Below, in pieces: positions 45,371-54,932 of a stretch of 64,000 nt of DNA. The position numbers were made by a program, and so were the translations under genes. The stretch comes from JAJYSO01 sp964451785. GTDB lineage: Bacteria; Bacteroidota; Bacteroidia; Flavobacteriales; Flavobacteriaceae. A model generated the notes under the pieces. The model saw nothing but the letters and a program-made list of their open reading frames with translations, ran no database searches and was not told the DNA's origin. The DNA lies in the NCBI GenBank assembly GCA_964451785.1, contig CAYVJG010000006.1, positions 38,489 to 102,488 on the forward strand, written 5' to 3'. Numbering within the stretch: position 1 is the stretch's first letter; each line of letters begins with the position of its first letter.

Positions 45371-46362
45371 AATTATCTTTAATCTTACCTATATACAACG
45401 TTGAAGACTATTTAGAACGTTGCCTAAACAGTATTTTATCTCAAAATAATTTTTCTAAAGGTATAGAAGAGAATATTGAAGTACTTTTGATCGATGACGG
45501 TTCTCCTGACAAATCTTATCGCATTGCTCAAAAATATAGTCATTCATATTCTTTTATCAAATATTATAAAAAAGAGAACGGTGGTCTTTCTGATGCTAGA
45601 AATTTTGGAGTATCAAAATCACAAGGTGAATATATTTGGTTTATAGATCCGGATGATTGGATTGCTAAAAATGCTTTAGAAACTATTTTTAAGGAAATAA
45701 CAACCCATGATTTAGATTTACTATTATTTGATTATTATAAAGCCAAAGAAAATAATCGAGGACCCATAAGCTTAGCTCAAAAAGATTTTTATCACCAAAT
45801 ATCAACCTCAACAATTACCGGTGTCAACTTTATCGAAAAGTATGGATACATAGAAGGCGCTTGGGATAAAGTCATAAGAAAAGATATTCTCACAAAACAC
45901 AATATCAATTTCCCTAAGGGTGAAGTTAACGAGGATAACATTTTTGCTTATCAAATTACTCGTTTTAGCAATCGTATAAAAAAAATAAACCTCTTTCTTT
46001 ACTATTATTATTCACGAGAAGGGTCGATTACGACTAATAAAAACTTGAAACACATAAAAAGGCATTTAGATGATCAGCTAAAAAACCGTGAAAGATTATC
46101 CTTGATTATAGAGCAAGAAACTATTGCAATGGATAAGGTCAAAGAAATGCAATCTTTCTTTACGACTAATTTATTATTCGAAGCATTTGATAGTTTCAAA
46201 GACAAGTCCATCATTATCCCTTATATTTCAAAACTAAAAGCCCTAAATTTATATCCTATCAAACCTTATTCTTACCACAATGACAACTTAAAGCGAAAAG
46301 TATTTATTCAATTTATAAATCAAGAATGGCTCATTAAATTAATTGCAAAGACAAAACTTTAA
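45367..46362 (+). CDS. Family 2 glycosyltransferase
   Basis: 331 residues. The start MKLSLILPIYNVEDYLERCL is a classic GT2 opening, with IEVLLIDDGSPDKSYRIAQK near residue 38, NGGLSDARNFGVSKSQGEY near 75 and WFIDPDDWI (DxD) near 97. A C-terminal ~120-residue helical extension follows. The ATG overlaps the previous stop (ATGA). Similar to EpsH/EpsJ-type enzymes of exopolysaccharide loci, with the donor not predictable. Confidence 0.88.
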   Translation: MKLSLILPIYNVEDYLERCLNSILSQNNFSKGIEENIEVLLIDDGSPDKSYRIAQKYSHSYSFIKYYKKENGGLSDARNFGVSKSQGEYIWFIDPDDWIAKNALETIFKEITTHDLDLLLFDYYKAKENNRGPISLAQKDFYHQISTSTITGVNFIEKYGYIEGAWDKVIRKDILTKHNINFPKGEVNEDNIFAYQITRFSNRIKKINLFLYYYYSREGSITTNKNLKHIKRHLDDQLKNRERLSLIIEQETIAMDKVKEMQSFFTTNLLFEAFDSFKDKSIIIPYISKLKALNLYPIKPYSYHNDNLKRKVFIQFINQEWLIKLIAKTKL

Positions 46363-46390
46363 ATTAACCTACTTATATTATCCTCACCCC

Positions 46391-47797
46391 TTGAAACACA
46401 AAAGACTCATAAAAAACACCTTGATTTATACAATAGGCACCTTTGGCTCAAAGATATTGGTCTTTTTGTTGGTGCCTATATACAGTTATTTTGTCAACAA
46501 AGAGGGGTTTGGGTATTACGACTTAGTCAACACTACTATAAACCTACTGATTCCCATTTTTACCTTCCAGATAGCCGACAGTCTATTTAGATGGCTTATT
46601 GAAAAAGATCTTCCTTTTAAAACCCAACAAAAAATCATCACTAATGGAAGCTTTATTTTATCAGGTAGTTTAATAGTCGTTTTACTAGCATCTCTCGTTC
46701 TCTATTTCATTCATCCTATAGCCTATCAAGGATGGATTACTCTATTGTGCTTGGCTGCCATCTGTTATCCTTTTTTACAGCAGGTCACCCGGGGTTTAGG
46801 AAAGAGTAAAGTATTTGCCCTTAATGGCATTACCTATTCTTTTATCTACCTATTAGCCAACATTGTTTTTGTAGTTTGGCTACAACTCGGCGTACAAGGA
46901 ATTTTTATTTCTAGTTTTAGTGCGTTCTTTTTATCAAGTGTATTCATCACTTATCACATCGGCTTTTTTAAATTCTTAAATTTCAAAAGAACAAGCTTAC
47001 AAAAACCACTCATAATCAACTTTGTTAAGTACTCCTTACCTCTAGTACCAAACACCATTAGCTGGTGGCTTATCGAATCAGCAAATAAATATATCATTTT
47101 AATCTTTTTAGGTGTTTCGGCTAATGGCCTCTTCGCGATGTCTAGCCGATTTCCTATCGTTTTAGTCATGCTTAACCAAATTTTCACTCTAGCTTGGCAA
47201 GAACAAGCTATTATTGACCATAAAAAAAATGATGCTAAAACTAATACTGAGATATTGAAAGGACTAATCAAGGTGCAGTTTTCATTAGTAATCATCCTAT
47301 CTCTATTAACAGAATGGGGAATAAGTCTCATTCTTTCTCCTGATTATTTTTCTGCTTGGAAATTTATTCCAATATTATTTTTAGGAGCTGCTTTTAATGC
47401 TTTTTCGGCTTATTATGGCGGTTTTTATTTAGGAGCAAAACGCACCAAGTCTTTATTTTCCACAAGTATAATAAGTGGTGTTATTTCTTTAATCCTAGCT
47501 CTTATTTTAGTTAAACCCTATGGACTTTATGGCATTGCTATAGCCACTACCTTAGGATATATATCCTTGTTTATTATTAGAAAATATAATGTCAGAAAAA
47601 TCACTTCTATAAATTCAATTACACCTACATTCTTTCTATATGGTACTGGCGTAGGTATAGCCTTTTTTGTTTGCTACTTACAAAACACTTATTTTACTAT
47701 TTTTGCTCTTATCGTATTAAGCATACTAATCCTATTTGATAATAAAAACCTACTCTACAAAGCTTTTTCTCTACTAAAAAACAGAACGCAAAGATGA
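46391..47797 (+). CDS. Wzx-type polysaccharide flippase
   Basis: About 468 residues from a TTG at 46391 (KHKRLIKNTLIYTIGTFGSK), and twelve or more transmembrane helices of the MOP/PST superfamily. The frame is open from 46343 but the extra residues precede the conserved N-terminus. IYTIGTFGSKILVFLLVPIY and VPNTISWWLIESANKYIIL are typical. It moves undecaprenyl-linked repeat units across the inner membrane. The stop overlaps the start of the pyruvyltransferase gene. Confidence 0.88.
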   Translation: MKHKRLIKNTLIYTIGTFGSKILVFLLVPIYSYFVNKEGFGYYDLVNTTINLLIPIFTFQIADSLFRWLIEKDLPFKTQQKIITNGSFILSGSLIVVLLASLVLYFIHPIAYQGWITLLCLAAICYPFLQQVTRGLGKSKVFALNGITYSFIYLLANIVFVVWLQLGVQGIFISSFSAFFLSSVFITYHIGFFKFLNFKRTSLQKPLIINFVKYSLPLVPNTISWWLIESANKYIILIFLGVSANGLFAMSSRFPIVLVMLNQIFTLAWQEQAIIDHKKNDAKTNTEILKGLIKVQFSLVIILSLLTEWGISLILSPDYFSAWKFIPILFLGAAFNAFSAYYGGFYLGAKRTKSLFSTSIISGVISLILALILVKPYGLYGIAIATTLGYISLFIIRKYNVRKITSINSITPTFFLYGTGVGIAFFVCYLQNTYFTIFALIVLSILILFDNKNLLYKAFSLLKNRTQR

Positions 47798-48786
47798 TAT
47801 TTAAAAACAAAAACAAAATAGAGCACTTAAAATCTATTATAATAAAACAATTAAAGCCCGAAATTACAAGTGACTATGTATTATTAGACATCCCTAATCA
47901 TCATAATATCGGAGACACCTTAATTTGGCAGGGCGAACTCGAATTTTTAAAAAATGTAACACACAACTTAACTTATTCAAGTAATATCTATACTCATAAA
48001 AATTCTAAAGTACATCCTAACAATACCATTTTATTACAAGGAGGAGGAAATTTTGGAGACACTTGGCCTGCTGCTCATAAATTTAGAAACACAATCATAA
48101 AAGATTTTCCTGACAATAAGATTATTATTTTTCCTCAAACTATTTTTTATAATAATGAAGCCAAATTAGCACAAGATGCAAAATTATATAACAGCCACCC
48201 TGATTTAGTCATCTGTACCCGAGATAATATTTCATATGCCACAGCTAAAAAGCACTTCCATTCATGCAAGGTTATACTTGCTCCTGATATGGCTTTTTGT
48301 AATGATTTTAGCCAATTTCATCATGAAATTGCAATAGAAAATCCTCTTTTAATGCAAAGGGTCGATAAAGAATTAGGAGAAACCTCTATCTTGTCTGAAG
48401 TTAAAAACAACTTTAAAGATGATGTAACCACTCAAGACTGGCCGGGATTTTATTATTCAAAAGGATTTAAGTTTTACAAACATAAAATTAAAAGTTCTTT
48501 AGAAACTAGAGGAACCAATCTTTTAAAAAACTCGCCTTTAAAATTCCTTGTTCATGACATTTACGGATTAAACAATCGTAATTATAAAGACCTTCAAATA
48601 CTAAAGGGTATTAATTTCATTAATCAATTTGCCCCTGTGTATTCCACACGATTACACGGCGCTATACTCGCCATCCTTCTCAACAAAGAAACCTACATCT
48701 TTGACAACAGTTATGGAAAAAATAAAAACTTTTTCAACACCTGGTTAACGGATTTTGAAAATGTAAGCCTTATAGAAAAAGAATAA
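47794..48786 (+). CDS. Polysaccharide pyruvyl transferase family protein
   Basis: 330 residues. LLDIPNHHNIGDTLIWQGEL near residue 30 (NxGD) and LLQGGGNFGDTWPAAHKF near 72 are the two hallmark segments of the family, with CTRDNISY near 142 and APVYSTRLHGAILAILL near 286 (SxRLHG). The family adds pyruvate ketals to sugars or acts as other glycan transferases. The exact reaction is unclear. The gene is strikingly AT-rich compared with kdsA or typA, which suggests transfer. Confidence 0.87.
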   Translation: MIFKNKNKIEHLKSIIIKQLKPEITSDYVLLDIPNHHNIGDTLIWQGELEFLKNVTHNLTYSSNIYTHKNSKVHPNNTILLQGGGNFGDTWPAAHKFRNTIIKDFPDNKIIIFPQTIFYNNEAKLAQDAKLYNSHPDLVICTRDNISYATAKKHFHSCKVILAPDMAFCNDFSQFHHEIAIENPLLMQRVDKELGETSILSEVKNNFKDDVTTQDWPGFYYSKGFKFYKHKIKSSLETRGTNLLKNSPLKFLVHDIYGLNNRNYKDLQILKGINFINQFAPVYSTRLHGAILAILLNKETYIFDNSYGKNKNFFNTWLTDFENVSLIEKE

Positions 48787-48823
48787 TATTCTGCTTATAT
48801 TTACAGCTCAAAAGTAATTTCAC

Positions 48824-50050
48824 TTGGCAGCAAAGTTATATTCATACATCAATTCTACTCACAAAGGTTTAGAACTCTGTCTAGCTGCTATTCTCTTTTG
48901 TTTGCCACTATCTAGAGCGCTCCCTAACTTGTTGATGATTCCGCTTTTAGGCTTACTGATTTACAGACATAAAAAAATCAATTTTAAACAAAACCTAATC
49001 TTGCTGTTTCTGAGTATTGGTTTTGTTTGGCTAATTCTTATGGGAATCATCGGCGGCGCCTTACAAGATGATTTTTCAAATTATTGGCGTTATTTTATTG
49101 TCTTAATAGCTTTAGTAGCCACCCAGCAAGTCTCACGACTTCATTGGCTAGAATGGAGTTTCCTTTCAGGCCTTACCATTGCAGTCATCGGCTCATTAAT
49201 CTCAATGTTGAGTTATGCGTTACAAAGTGGGGATTTTCTTTTAGCTAATGGCGCTATTGTCAATAAAATACTTTGGGTAGAGCGACCTTACTTTGGCTTT
49301 TTACTTGCTATAGACATATTCATTCTTCTAAAAAACAGCGAGCGTCAACCGCGCTGGTGGCGCCTGTTATTAGCAGTAACCTTTTACGCATTTACCCTTT
49401 ATATTTCTGCTAGGCTTGCCCTGTTTTTACAAACATTCCTATGGGCCTTTTTTATTGTAAAAACAAAGCACCTCAAAAGTTCTGTAAAATTATGGGGCGG
49501 ATTAGCTGCTAGTGTGCTAATTACATTTAGCTTGTTCTCTAATGATAATTTCACTAAGCGGATGAAATTAAACCCTGACAATTTTAATGAAAGTATTGCT
49601 AAATTTATAGACTTTGAGCCACGTTTTGTGATTTGGCCTTGCGCCTACAACATCATCAACGACCAAATAAATTGGGGTACCGGTTTACAAAACGAATCTG
49701 CCGTTGACCAAGCGCTGACCAACTGTTATGGCAATTCAATAACACACAACAACACTAAAAAAACATATTTTCTCAATTTACAATTCAATACACACAATCA
49801 ATTTTTAGGCGTCTTTTTATACGGCGGAATACTTCCTTTCATTATGTTGATAACCGTCTTTATATTAGCCCTTTGCTCATCACATAGCTCAACAGAAACA
49901 AAGTTAATTTTCACTCTATTTTTAATGTTTTTTTTAGTTGAAAATGTGCTCGATCGTCAGTTAGGCTGCTATCTTTTTGGTATTTTTGCCGGGCTATACC
50001 AATACTCAACATGGGCAAAATCAAAATCTTACATATCCTCCAGGCCGTAG
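48824..50050 (+). CDS. O-antigen ligase-like membrane protein
   Basis: 408 residues with about ten transmembrane helices and a TTG start. A periplasmic loop holds FNTHNQFLGVFLYGGILPF near residue 325, where the HNxFL pattern is the WaaL/Wzy loop motif. It overlaps the next glycosyltransferase by 40 bp. With the Wzy-like protein at 43170, one may polymerise and the other ligate to lipid A-core, or serve a second glycan. Confidence 0.8.
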   Translation: MAAKLYSYINSTHKGLELCLAAILFCLPLSRALPNLLMIPLLGLLIYRHKKINFKQNLILLFLSIGFVWLILMGIIGGALQDDFSNYWRYFIVLIALVATQQVSRLHWLEWSFLSGLTIAVIGSLISMLSYALQSGDFLLANGAIVNKILWVERPYFGFLLAIDIFILLKNSERQPRWWRLLLAVTFYAFTLYISARLALFLQTFLWAFFIVKTKHLKSSVKLWGGLAASVLITFSLFSNDNFTKRMKLNPDNFNESIAKFIDFEPRFVIWPCAYNIINDQINWGTGLQNESAVDQALTNCYGNSITHNNTKKTYFLNLQFNTHNQFLGVFLYGGILPFIMLITVFILALCSSHSSTETKLIFTLFLMFFLVENVLDRQLGCYLFGIFAGLYQYSTWAKSKSYISSRP

Positions 50051-51153
50051 GAGGCGTCGGTATTCACCTACAATTACTTTTAAATCATCTCGACCCTAAT
50101 CAGTTTGAGCAAATTATTATCCACGGTCAGGATGATATGATTGATAAGCCTGTTGATAAAAACGGACTTCCCCTAACCCAATATGTATTAAACCTACAAC
50201 GTAGTATCAACCCTAAAATTGACTACAGTGTTTACGCTCAACTCAAACCTATTGTTGAAAAAGAGCAACCTGACATTATTCACGGTCACAGTGCCAAAGG
50301 CGGCGTATTTGCAAAACTAATTGGACACAAGTTTAACATCCCCGTCTGGCACACGCCTCACGCTTATTCTTATTTAAGTGCGGAAAATTCGCTTAAACGC
50401 AAAGCTTATTTAAGTATTGAACGCTATTTTTCAAACTATAAAAACGGAATCTTAGCCTGCTCTGAATCTGAAAAGCAACGCGCTATTAAAGATGTAGGTT
50501 ACCCCGAAAACCGTGTAGCCGTATTCAATAATTCTATTGAGCCAATTACTGATTTACCGCCCTTAGAGATCACCAAAACTTGGCCAGATCACTACATTTG
50601 CTCTGTTGGACGCCCATCCTTTCAAAAAAATATTGAATTGATGATTGAGATTATCCGAGAGCTCAAAAGCACACAGCCTGATATACATTTAGTGCTCATG
50701 GGGGTTGGTTTTCACTCGCCTAATCTCGAAAACATCAAACAAAAAATCAGTCAATACCAACTCGAACAAAATATTACCTTACTCGATTGGACCAACCGAA
50801 CCGATATTTTAAATATTGTCCAAAACGCACAACTCTACCTCTCAACAGCGCGTTATGAAGGTTTGCCATATGCTATTATTGAAGCCATGGGACTCGGCAA
50901 AACAGCTGTAGTTAGTAATGTAGATGGTAATCGTGATTTAATCTCATCTCAAAAAAATGGATTTGTTATTTCAAGTGATAATCCTAAACTATATGCTCAA
51001 AAAGTAGCCTTACTATTAAACGATCAAAGCCTGAGAAAAAGTTTTGAAAAACAAGCTTTTACAGATTTTCAAAATTACTACAATATTCTCAACACCATTC
51101 CTTTGCTCGAAGACATTTATCGTAAAACATCAACTATTGCCAAATCTTGGTAA
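50011..51153 (+). CDS. Glycosyltransferase, GT4 family
   Basis: 380 residues. The start MGKIKILHILQAVGGVGIHL carries the Gly-rich acceptor loop, and PDIIHGHSAKGGVFAKLIG near residue 88 follows. VWHTPHAYSYLS lies near 112, and the donor-binding E-x7-E region is ARYEGLPYAIIEAMGLGKTA near 287. Similar to EpsD/EpsF-like enzymes that extend an undecaprenyl-linked sugar. It is the last gene before a new promoter and hairpin at 51200-51252. Confidence 0.88.
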   Translation: MGKIKILHILQAVGGVGIHLQLLLNHLDPNQFEQIIIHGQDDMIDKPVDKNGLPLTQYVLNLQRSINPKIDYSVYAQLKPIVEKEQPDIIHGHSAKGGVFAKLIGHKFNIPVWHTPHAYSYLSAENSLKRKAYLSIERYFSNYKNGILACSESEKQRAIKDVGYPENRVAVFNNSIEPITDLPPLEITKTWPDHYICSVGRPSFQKNIELMIEIIRELKSTQPDIHLVLMGVGFHSPNLENIKQKISQYQLEQNITLLDWTNRTDILNIVQNAQLYLSTARYEGLPYAIIEAMGLGKTAVVSNVDGNRDLISSQKNGFVISSDNPKLYAQKVALLLNDQSLRKSFEKQAFTDFQNYYNILNTIPLLEDIYRKTSTIAKSW

Positions 51154-51199
51154 ATTAATCAACTCCCCAGAAATTAAACGATAGACTCAATTAAAATAC

Positions 51200-51207
51200 T
51201 ATCTTTG
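51200..51207 (+). promoter_or_regulatory. -7 box for the initiating sugar transferase gene
   Basis: TATCTTTG, an exact match to TAnnTTTG, 47 bases after the upstream stop and about 130 bases before the next ATG. Confidence 0.6.
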
Positions 51208-51216
51208 CACAACTTA

Positions 51217-51252
51217 AAACTAGTTTTTGTAGAGAGCTACAAAAACTAGTTT
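51217..51252 (+). promoter_or_regulatory. Perfect 16-bp hairpin in the sugar-transferase leader
   Basis: AAACTAGTTTTTGTAG pairs perfectly with CTACAAAAACTAGTTT around the loop AGAG. It begins about ten bases downstream of the -7 box, so it would sit at the very 5' end of the mRNA. It lacks a proper T-run, so a stability element, protein-binding site or weak upstream terminator are all possible. Confidence 0.65.
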
Positions 51253-51339
51253 ACCCAAAATTAAATCAACTATTACGCAAAAAAACTACCAAAACACAAC
51301 GTTAACTACCACCGCTTAACGCTTTGATTTTAAAAAATT

Positions 51340-52704
51340 ATGACCCCAAAACAAGGTAGATACTCTATTTATTTGCGCCCTTTTGCCTATTTATTAGACA
51401 TGGCCATCATTATCTTTTGCGCCTTGCAATTTGAATTTAATCAAATTAACTTTATCTACTACAGTTTATTCGCCGCTTTTGGCTGGTTGTTTTTATCATT
51501 TAACTCTAAGTTTTACGAGGTTTATCGCTTTACTAAAGTTACACGCATTATATCTCTGAGCGTTCTTCAGTTAGTGCTATTTTCACTCATCGTCTTTTCT
51601 TTCTTTGGTCTTTTTCAAACTCTTAATCAGCCGGTTGATGAAATCATAACTTATATTATCCAAGTTTTTATCGCCATTATTGTGGCTAAATTTAGCGTCT
51701 TCTACCTTTTACGTCGCTACCGAAAATATTTTGGCGGCAACTTTAGACGCACCGTAATTATTGGTAACAACCTTAAAACACGGCAATTACGTAACTTTTT
51801 TACGCAGAATCCGATGTTTGGTTATCAGTATACAAAAACATTTAGCTTTTCAAGTACTGATGAACTCAACTCTAAAACTTTTAAAGCCTGTTTTAAGTTT
51901 ATCCTCGAAGAAGAAATAGATGAAATTTACTGCTCTTTAGCTGAATTGAATAACGCCCAAATTAAAGCCTTTGTCAATTTTGCTGACAACAATTTAAAAG
52001 TCTTAAAATTTATCCCTGACAACAAGGATATTCACACCAAACAACTCAAATTAGATTATTACGATTACCTTCCCATTCTCTCGTTTCGCAACATCCCCAT
52101 TGAAGACCCGCTTAACAAAATCATCAAGCGCAGTTTTGATATTTTACTGTCAGTTATCGTTATCGTCTGCATTATATCCTGGCTCACTCCGCTTTTAGCT
52201 ATCTTAATTAAATCGAGCTCTAAGGGTCCCGTCTTTTATAGACAATTACGCAATGGGCTAGATTATAAAGAATTTTACTGCTACAAATTTAGGTCTATGC
52301 GTTACAGTGATGATGCCGATATTCACCAAGCCACACGTAATGATCCACGCATTACTTGGGTGGGCAAGATTTTACGCAAAACGAGTATTGATGAATTGCC
52401 ACAATTCTTTAATGTCCTTATGGGAAACATGTCAACTGTAGGTCCGCGCCCACATATGGTAAGTCATACGCATATGTATGCTGAACGAATCGACAAATTT
52501 ATGGTACGCCATTTTGTAAAACCAGGCATTACAGGCTTAGCACAAATCAGTGGCTATCGCGGTGAAATTGAAACCGAACACGACATCATCAACCGTGTGC
52601 GTTACGATATATTTTACATCGAAAATTGGTCACTTTTACTCGACATCAAAATCATTATTCAAACAATTTACAACGCTGTAAAAGGCGAAGATAAAGCCTA
52701 TTAA
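51340..52704 (+). CDS. Undecaprenyl-phosphate sugar-1-phosphate transferase (WcaJ/EpsE-type)
   Basis: 454 residues. Four N-terminal transmembrane helices (about 10-125), a Rossmann-like cytoplasmic domain, a fifth membrane segment (ILLSVIVIVCIISWLTPLLA near 270) and the catalytic bacterial sugar transferase domain. That domain has GPVFYRQLRNGLDYKEFYCY near 297, KFRSM, KTSIDELPQFFNVLMGNMS and VGPRPHM near 367. It transfers a sugar-1-phosphate from a nucleotide sugar to undecaprenyl phosphate, the first step of repeat-unit synthesis. It has its own promoter and leader hairpin, apart from the upstream operon. Confidence 0.93.
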   Translation: MTPKQGRYSIYLRPFAYLLDMAIIIFCALQFEFNQINFIYYSLFAAFGWLFLSFNSKFYEVYRFTKVTRIISLSVLQLVLFSLIVFSFFGLFQTLNQPVDEIITYIIQVFIAIIVAKFSVFYLLRRYRKYFGGNFRRTVIIGNNLKTRQLRNFFTQNPMFGYQYTKTFSFSSTDELNSKTFKACFKFILEEEIDEIYCSLAELNNAQIKAFVNFADNNLKVLKFIPDNKDIHTKQLKLDYYDYLPILSFRNIPIEDPLNKIIKRSFDILLSVIVIVCIISWLTPLLAILIKSSSKGPVFYRQLRNGLDYKEFYCYKFRSMRYSDDADIHQATRNDPRITWVGKILRKTSIDELPQFFNVLMGNMSTVGPRPHMVSHTHMYAERIDKFMVRHFVKPGITGLAQISGYRGEIETEHDIINRVRYDIFYIENWSLLLDIKIIIQTIYNAVKGEDKAY

Positions 52705-53006
52705 AGTTAGTCTTTCCTTGCCCTATTTTTATTGATTTTCTTTAGTTTCTACAAACTTAAGCAACAGCTATACGCGCTAAATTCACTCTGAATTAAAAGC
52801 TTAACTCAATTTAAGACAAATAAATCTTTAATTAATTTTACCTTTGGCCACATAAAACTTATTCACCCAAAAACAATTCTGAAATAACCTATAACCCGCA
52901 GATTTTCAAAACATTAATATTTTATTAACCTTTACGCATAATTATCCCATAAAGTATGGCTACCTCCCCTATAAAGCTTATTTTCGCGCAATTACATTAA
53001 ATCCCT
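52705..53006. other. Intergenic region before the acyltransferase gene
   Basis: About 300 AT-rich bases. TACCTTTG at 52839-52846 is a possible -7 box, but it is 160 bases from the next ATG. No stable hairpin or ORF was recognised. Confidence 0.4.
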
Positions 53007-53747
53007 ATGAAAAAAGGAATTGCCTATATACTTTCCGTACTTTATTACCTGTGCTTTGGATTAACCTTAGTGATTTTTCACGGTATCCAGTGGGTATGTT
53101 TTAACGTATTTGGTTATAAAGCACATAAAAAAAGTGTTGATATTCTCAACTTTTTCCTTCTGAAATGTTTAAACGTCATTGGCACCAGGTTCATTTTTAA
53201 CAATCCTTATACACTCGATAAAAACGTACCACATATCATTGTATCTAATCATCAAAGCCTTTATGACATCTCGCCTTTAAGCTGGTTTTTTAGAGATTTA
53301 CACCCTAAATTTGTCAGTAAAAAAGAATTAGGAAAAGGTATTCCCAGCGTTTCTTATAACCTTACTCACGGTGGTTCTATACTCATAGATCGAAAAAATC
53401 CGCGTCAAGCCTTGCCAGAACTCAAAAAATTTGGTAAATTTCTCAATAAGACCAATTATGCTGCTGTTATTTTTCCGGAAGGAACCAGAAGCAAAAACGG
53501 ACGCCCTAGAAAATTTCAAACAACCGGGCTTAAAATATTGTTTAAAACCTGTCCAAATGCAGTAGTTGTCCCCGTTACCATCAACAACGCTTGGCAATTG
53601 CAAAAATACGGTGGCTTTCCATTACATATTGGCACAAAATTAGTGTGTACTGTACAGCAACCTATCCCTCTGAAAGATAGAAACATTGATGAAGTCATTG
53701 CAGAAGTGGAGGAAAGTATCAAAAACGATATCATAATTAACAACTAG
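53007..53747 (+). CDS. 1-acyl-sn-glycerol-3-phosphate acyltransferase (PlsC family)
   Basis: 246 residues. An N-terminal membrane segment (AYILSVLYYLCFGLTLVIF) precedes the acyltransferase motifs: HxxxxD as SNHQSLYDISPLSW near residue 80, GGSILIDRKNPRQAL near 122 and FPEGTRSKNGRPRKF near 153, then VVVPVTINNAW. It acylates lysophosphatidate to phosphatidate in phospholipid synthesis. It lies 5 bp before an acyl-ACP desaturase, so the two probably act together on membrane lipid make-up. It ends in TAG. Confidence 0.92.
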   Translation: MKKGIAYILSVLYYLCFGLTLVIFHGIQWVCFNVFGYKAHKKSVDILNFFLLKCLNVIGTRFIFNNPYTLDKNVPHIIVSNHQSLYDISPLSWFFRDLHPKFVSKKELGKGIPSVSYNLTHGGSILIDRKNPRQALPELKKFGKFLNKTNYAAVIFPEGTRSKNGRPRKFQTTGLKILFKTCPNAVVVPVTINNAWQLQKYGGFPLHIGTKLVCTVQQPIPLKDRNIDEVIAEVEESIKNDIIINN

Positions 53748-53752
53748 AAATC

Positions 53753-54751
53753 ATGTCTCAATTCAATATTAGATTAGAAGTAATGCAACAGCTTGAACCC
53801 AAAGTCAATGGGTTTATTGATGACTTTCTAATCCCGGTCGAAAAAATTTGGCAACCTACCGACTTCTTGCCCGATTCTCAAAGCGATAATTTCTTTGATA
53901 AAGTCACCGAAATGCGTGAACTTGCCAAAGAGCTTCCTTATGATTTCTGGATTGTTTTAATTGGTGATATGATTACTGAAGAAGCACTTCCTACTTACGA
54001 ATCTTGGTTAATGGATGTTGAAGGCATCAATCAGCACAAAGGTGAAAACGGCAATGGCTGGTCTAAATGGGTTAGACAATGGACAGGTGAAGAAAACCGC
54101 CACGGTGATTTGCTCAACAAATACCTCTACCTCTCCGGACGTGTTAACATGAAAGCTATTGAGCAAACCATTCAACACCTCATTAACGATGGTTTTGATA
54201 TTGGTACTGATCGCGACCCCTATAAAAACTTTGTCTATACCAGCTTTCAAGAACTCGCCACCTACATCTCTCACAATCGCGTTTCTAAACTCGCTAAGCA
54301 ATATTCTAATAAGTCTTTATCTAGAATGTGTAAGATTATCGCCGGTGATGAAATGCGGCACTATCACGCTTACAGTACCTTCGTTAAAGAAATTTTTAGC
54401 GTAGACCCTAGTGGGATGATGATTGCTTTTAGAGATATGATGAAAAACAAAATCATTATGCCGGCTCAATTTATGCGTGAAGTTGGCCAATCTATGGGTA
54501 CTGCCTTTGAAGATTTCTCTAACTCTGCGCAACGCATTGGCGTCTATACCGGACAAGATTATGTTGACATCATGCGTCGCCTCATTGACCGCTGGCAAAT
54601 TGATAAAATTCAAGGCCTAAATGACGAAGCTAAAAAAGCACGCGACTTTGTTATGGCGCTTCCTGCCCGTATGGATCGCGTCAATCAACGCATTAAAATT
54701 CCTGAGGAAATTGTTCATTTTAACTGGGTTAATCCAGCTATGACTAAATAA
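53753..54751 (+). CDS. Acyl-ACP desaturase (ferritin-like di-iron)
   Basis: 332 residues of the FA_desaturase_2 family. Di-iron ligands are visible in GDMITEEALPTYESW near residue 72, GEENRHGDLLNKYLYLSGR near 112 and GDEMRHYHAYSTF near 200, the paired ExxRH motifs of soluble stearoyl-ACP desaturases. It inserts a double bond into acyl chains on acyl carrier protein, using ferredoxin electrons. Adjacent to the plsC-like gene, which suggests control of membrane fluidity. Confidence 0.93.
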   Translation: MSQFNIRLEVMQQLEPKVNGFIDDFLIPVEKIWQPTDFLPDSQSDNFFDKVTEMRELAKELPYDFWIVLIGDMITEEALPTYESWLMDVEGINQHKGENGNGWSKWVRQWTGEENRHGDLLNKYLYLSGRVNMKAIEQTIQHLINDGFDIGTDRDPYKNFVYTSFQELATYISHNRVSKLAKQYSNKSLSRMCKIIAGDEMRHYHAYSTFVKEIFSVDPSGMMIAFRDMMKNKIIMPAQFMREVGQSMGTAFEDFSNSAQRIGVYTGQDYVDIMRRLIDRWQIDKIQGLNDEAKKARDFVMALPARMDRVNQRIKIPEEIVHFNWVNPAMTK

Positions 54752-54756
54752 TCACA

Positions 54757-54786
54757 AAGCGCTTCAACAATGAAGCGCTTTTTTTT
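54757..54786 (+). terminator. Terminator of the plsC-desaturase operon
   Basis: AAGCGCTTCA pairs perfectly with TGAAGCGCTT around ACAA, then six T. Confidence 0.9.
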
Positions 54787-54827
54787 AGACTCAATGCCGA
54801 ATAGAGGGTTGACAGCTCACGCGTAAA

Positions 54828-54875
54828 AAATCTGACAGGTTTGAACACTCTCTAGGAGATAAACCTATCAGATTT
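54828..54875. repeat. Inverted repeat, 15-bp arms
   Basis: AAATCTGACAGGTTT pairs with AAACCTATCAGATTT (one G-U pair) around an 18-base centre. It stands apart from the terminator just before it and directly upstream of the R3 palindrome. Confidence 0.6.
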
Positions 54876-54932
54876 CCCTGTTTGCTGCGAGCAACTATTA
54901 GCTCTAAGCGATAAAGCTAATTGCTAAGCAAA

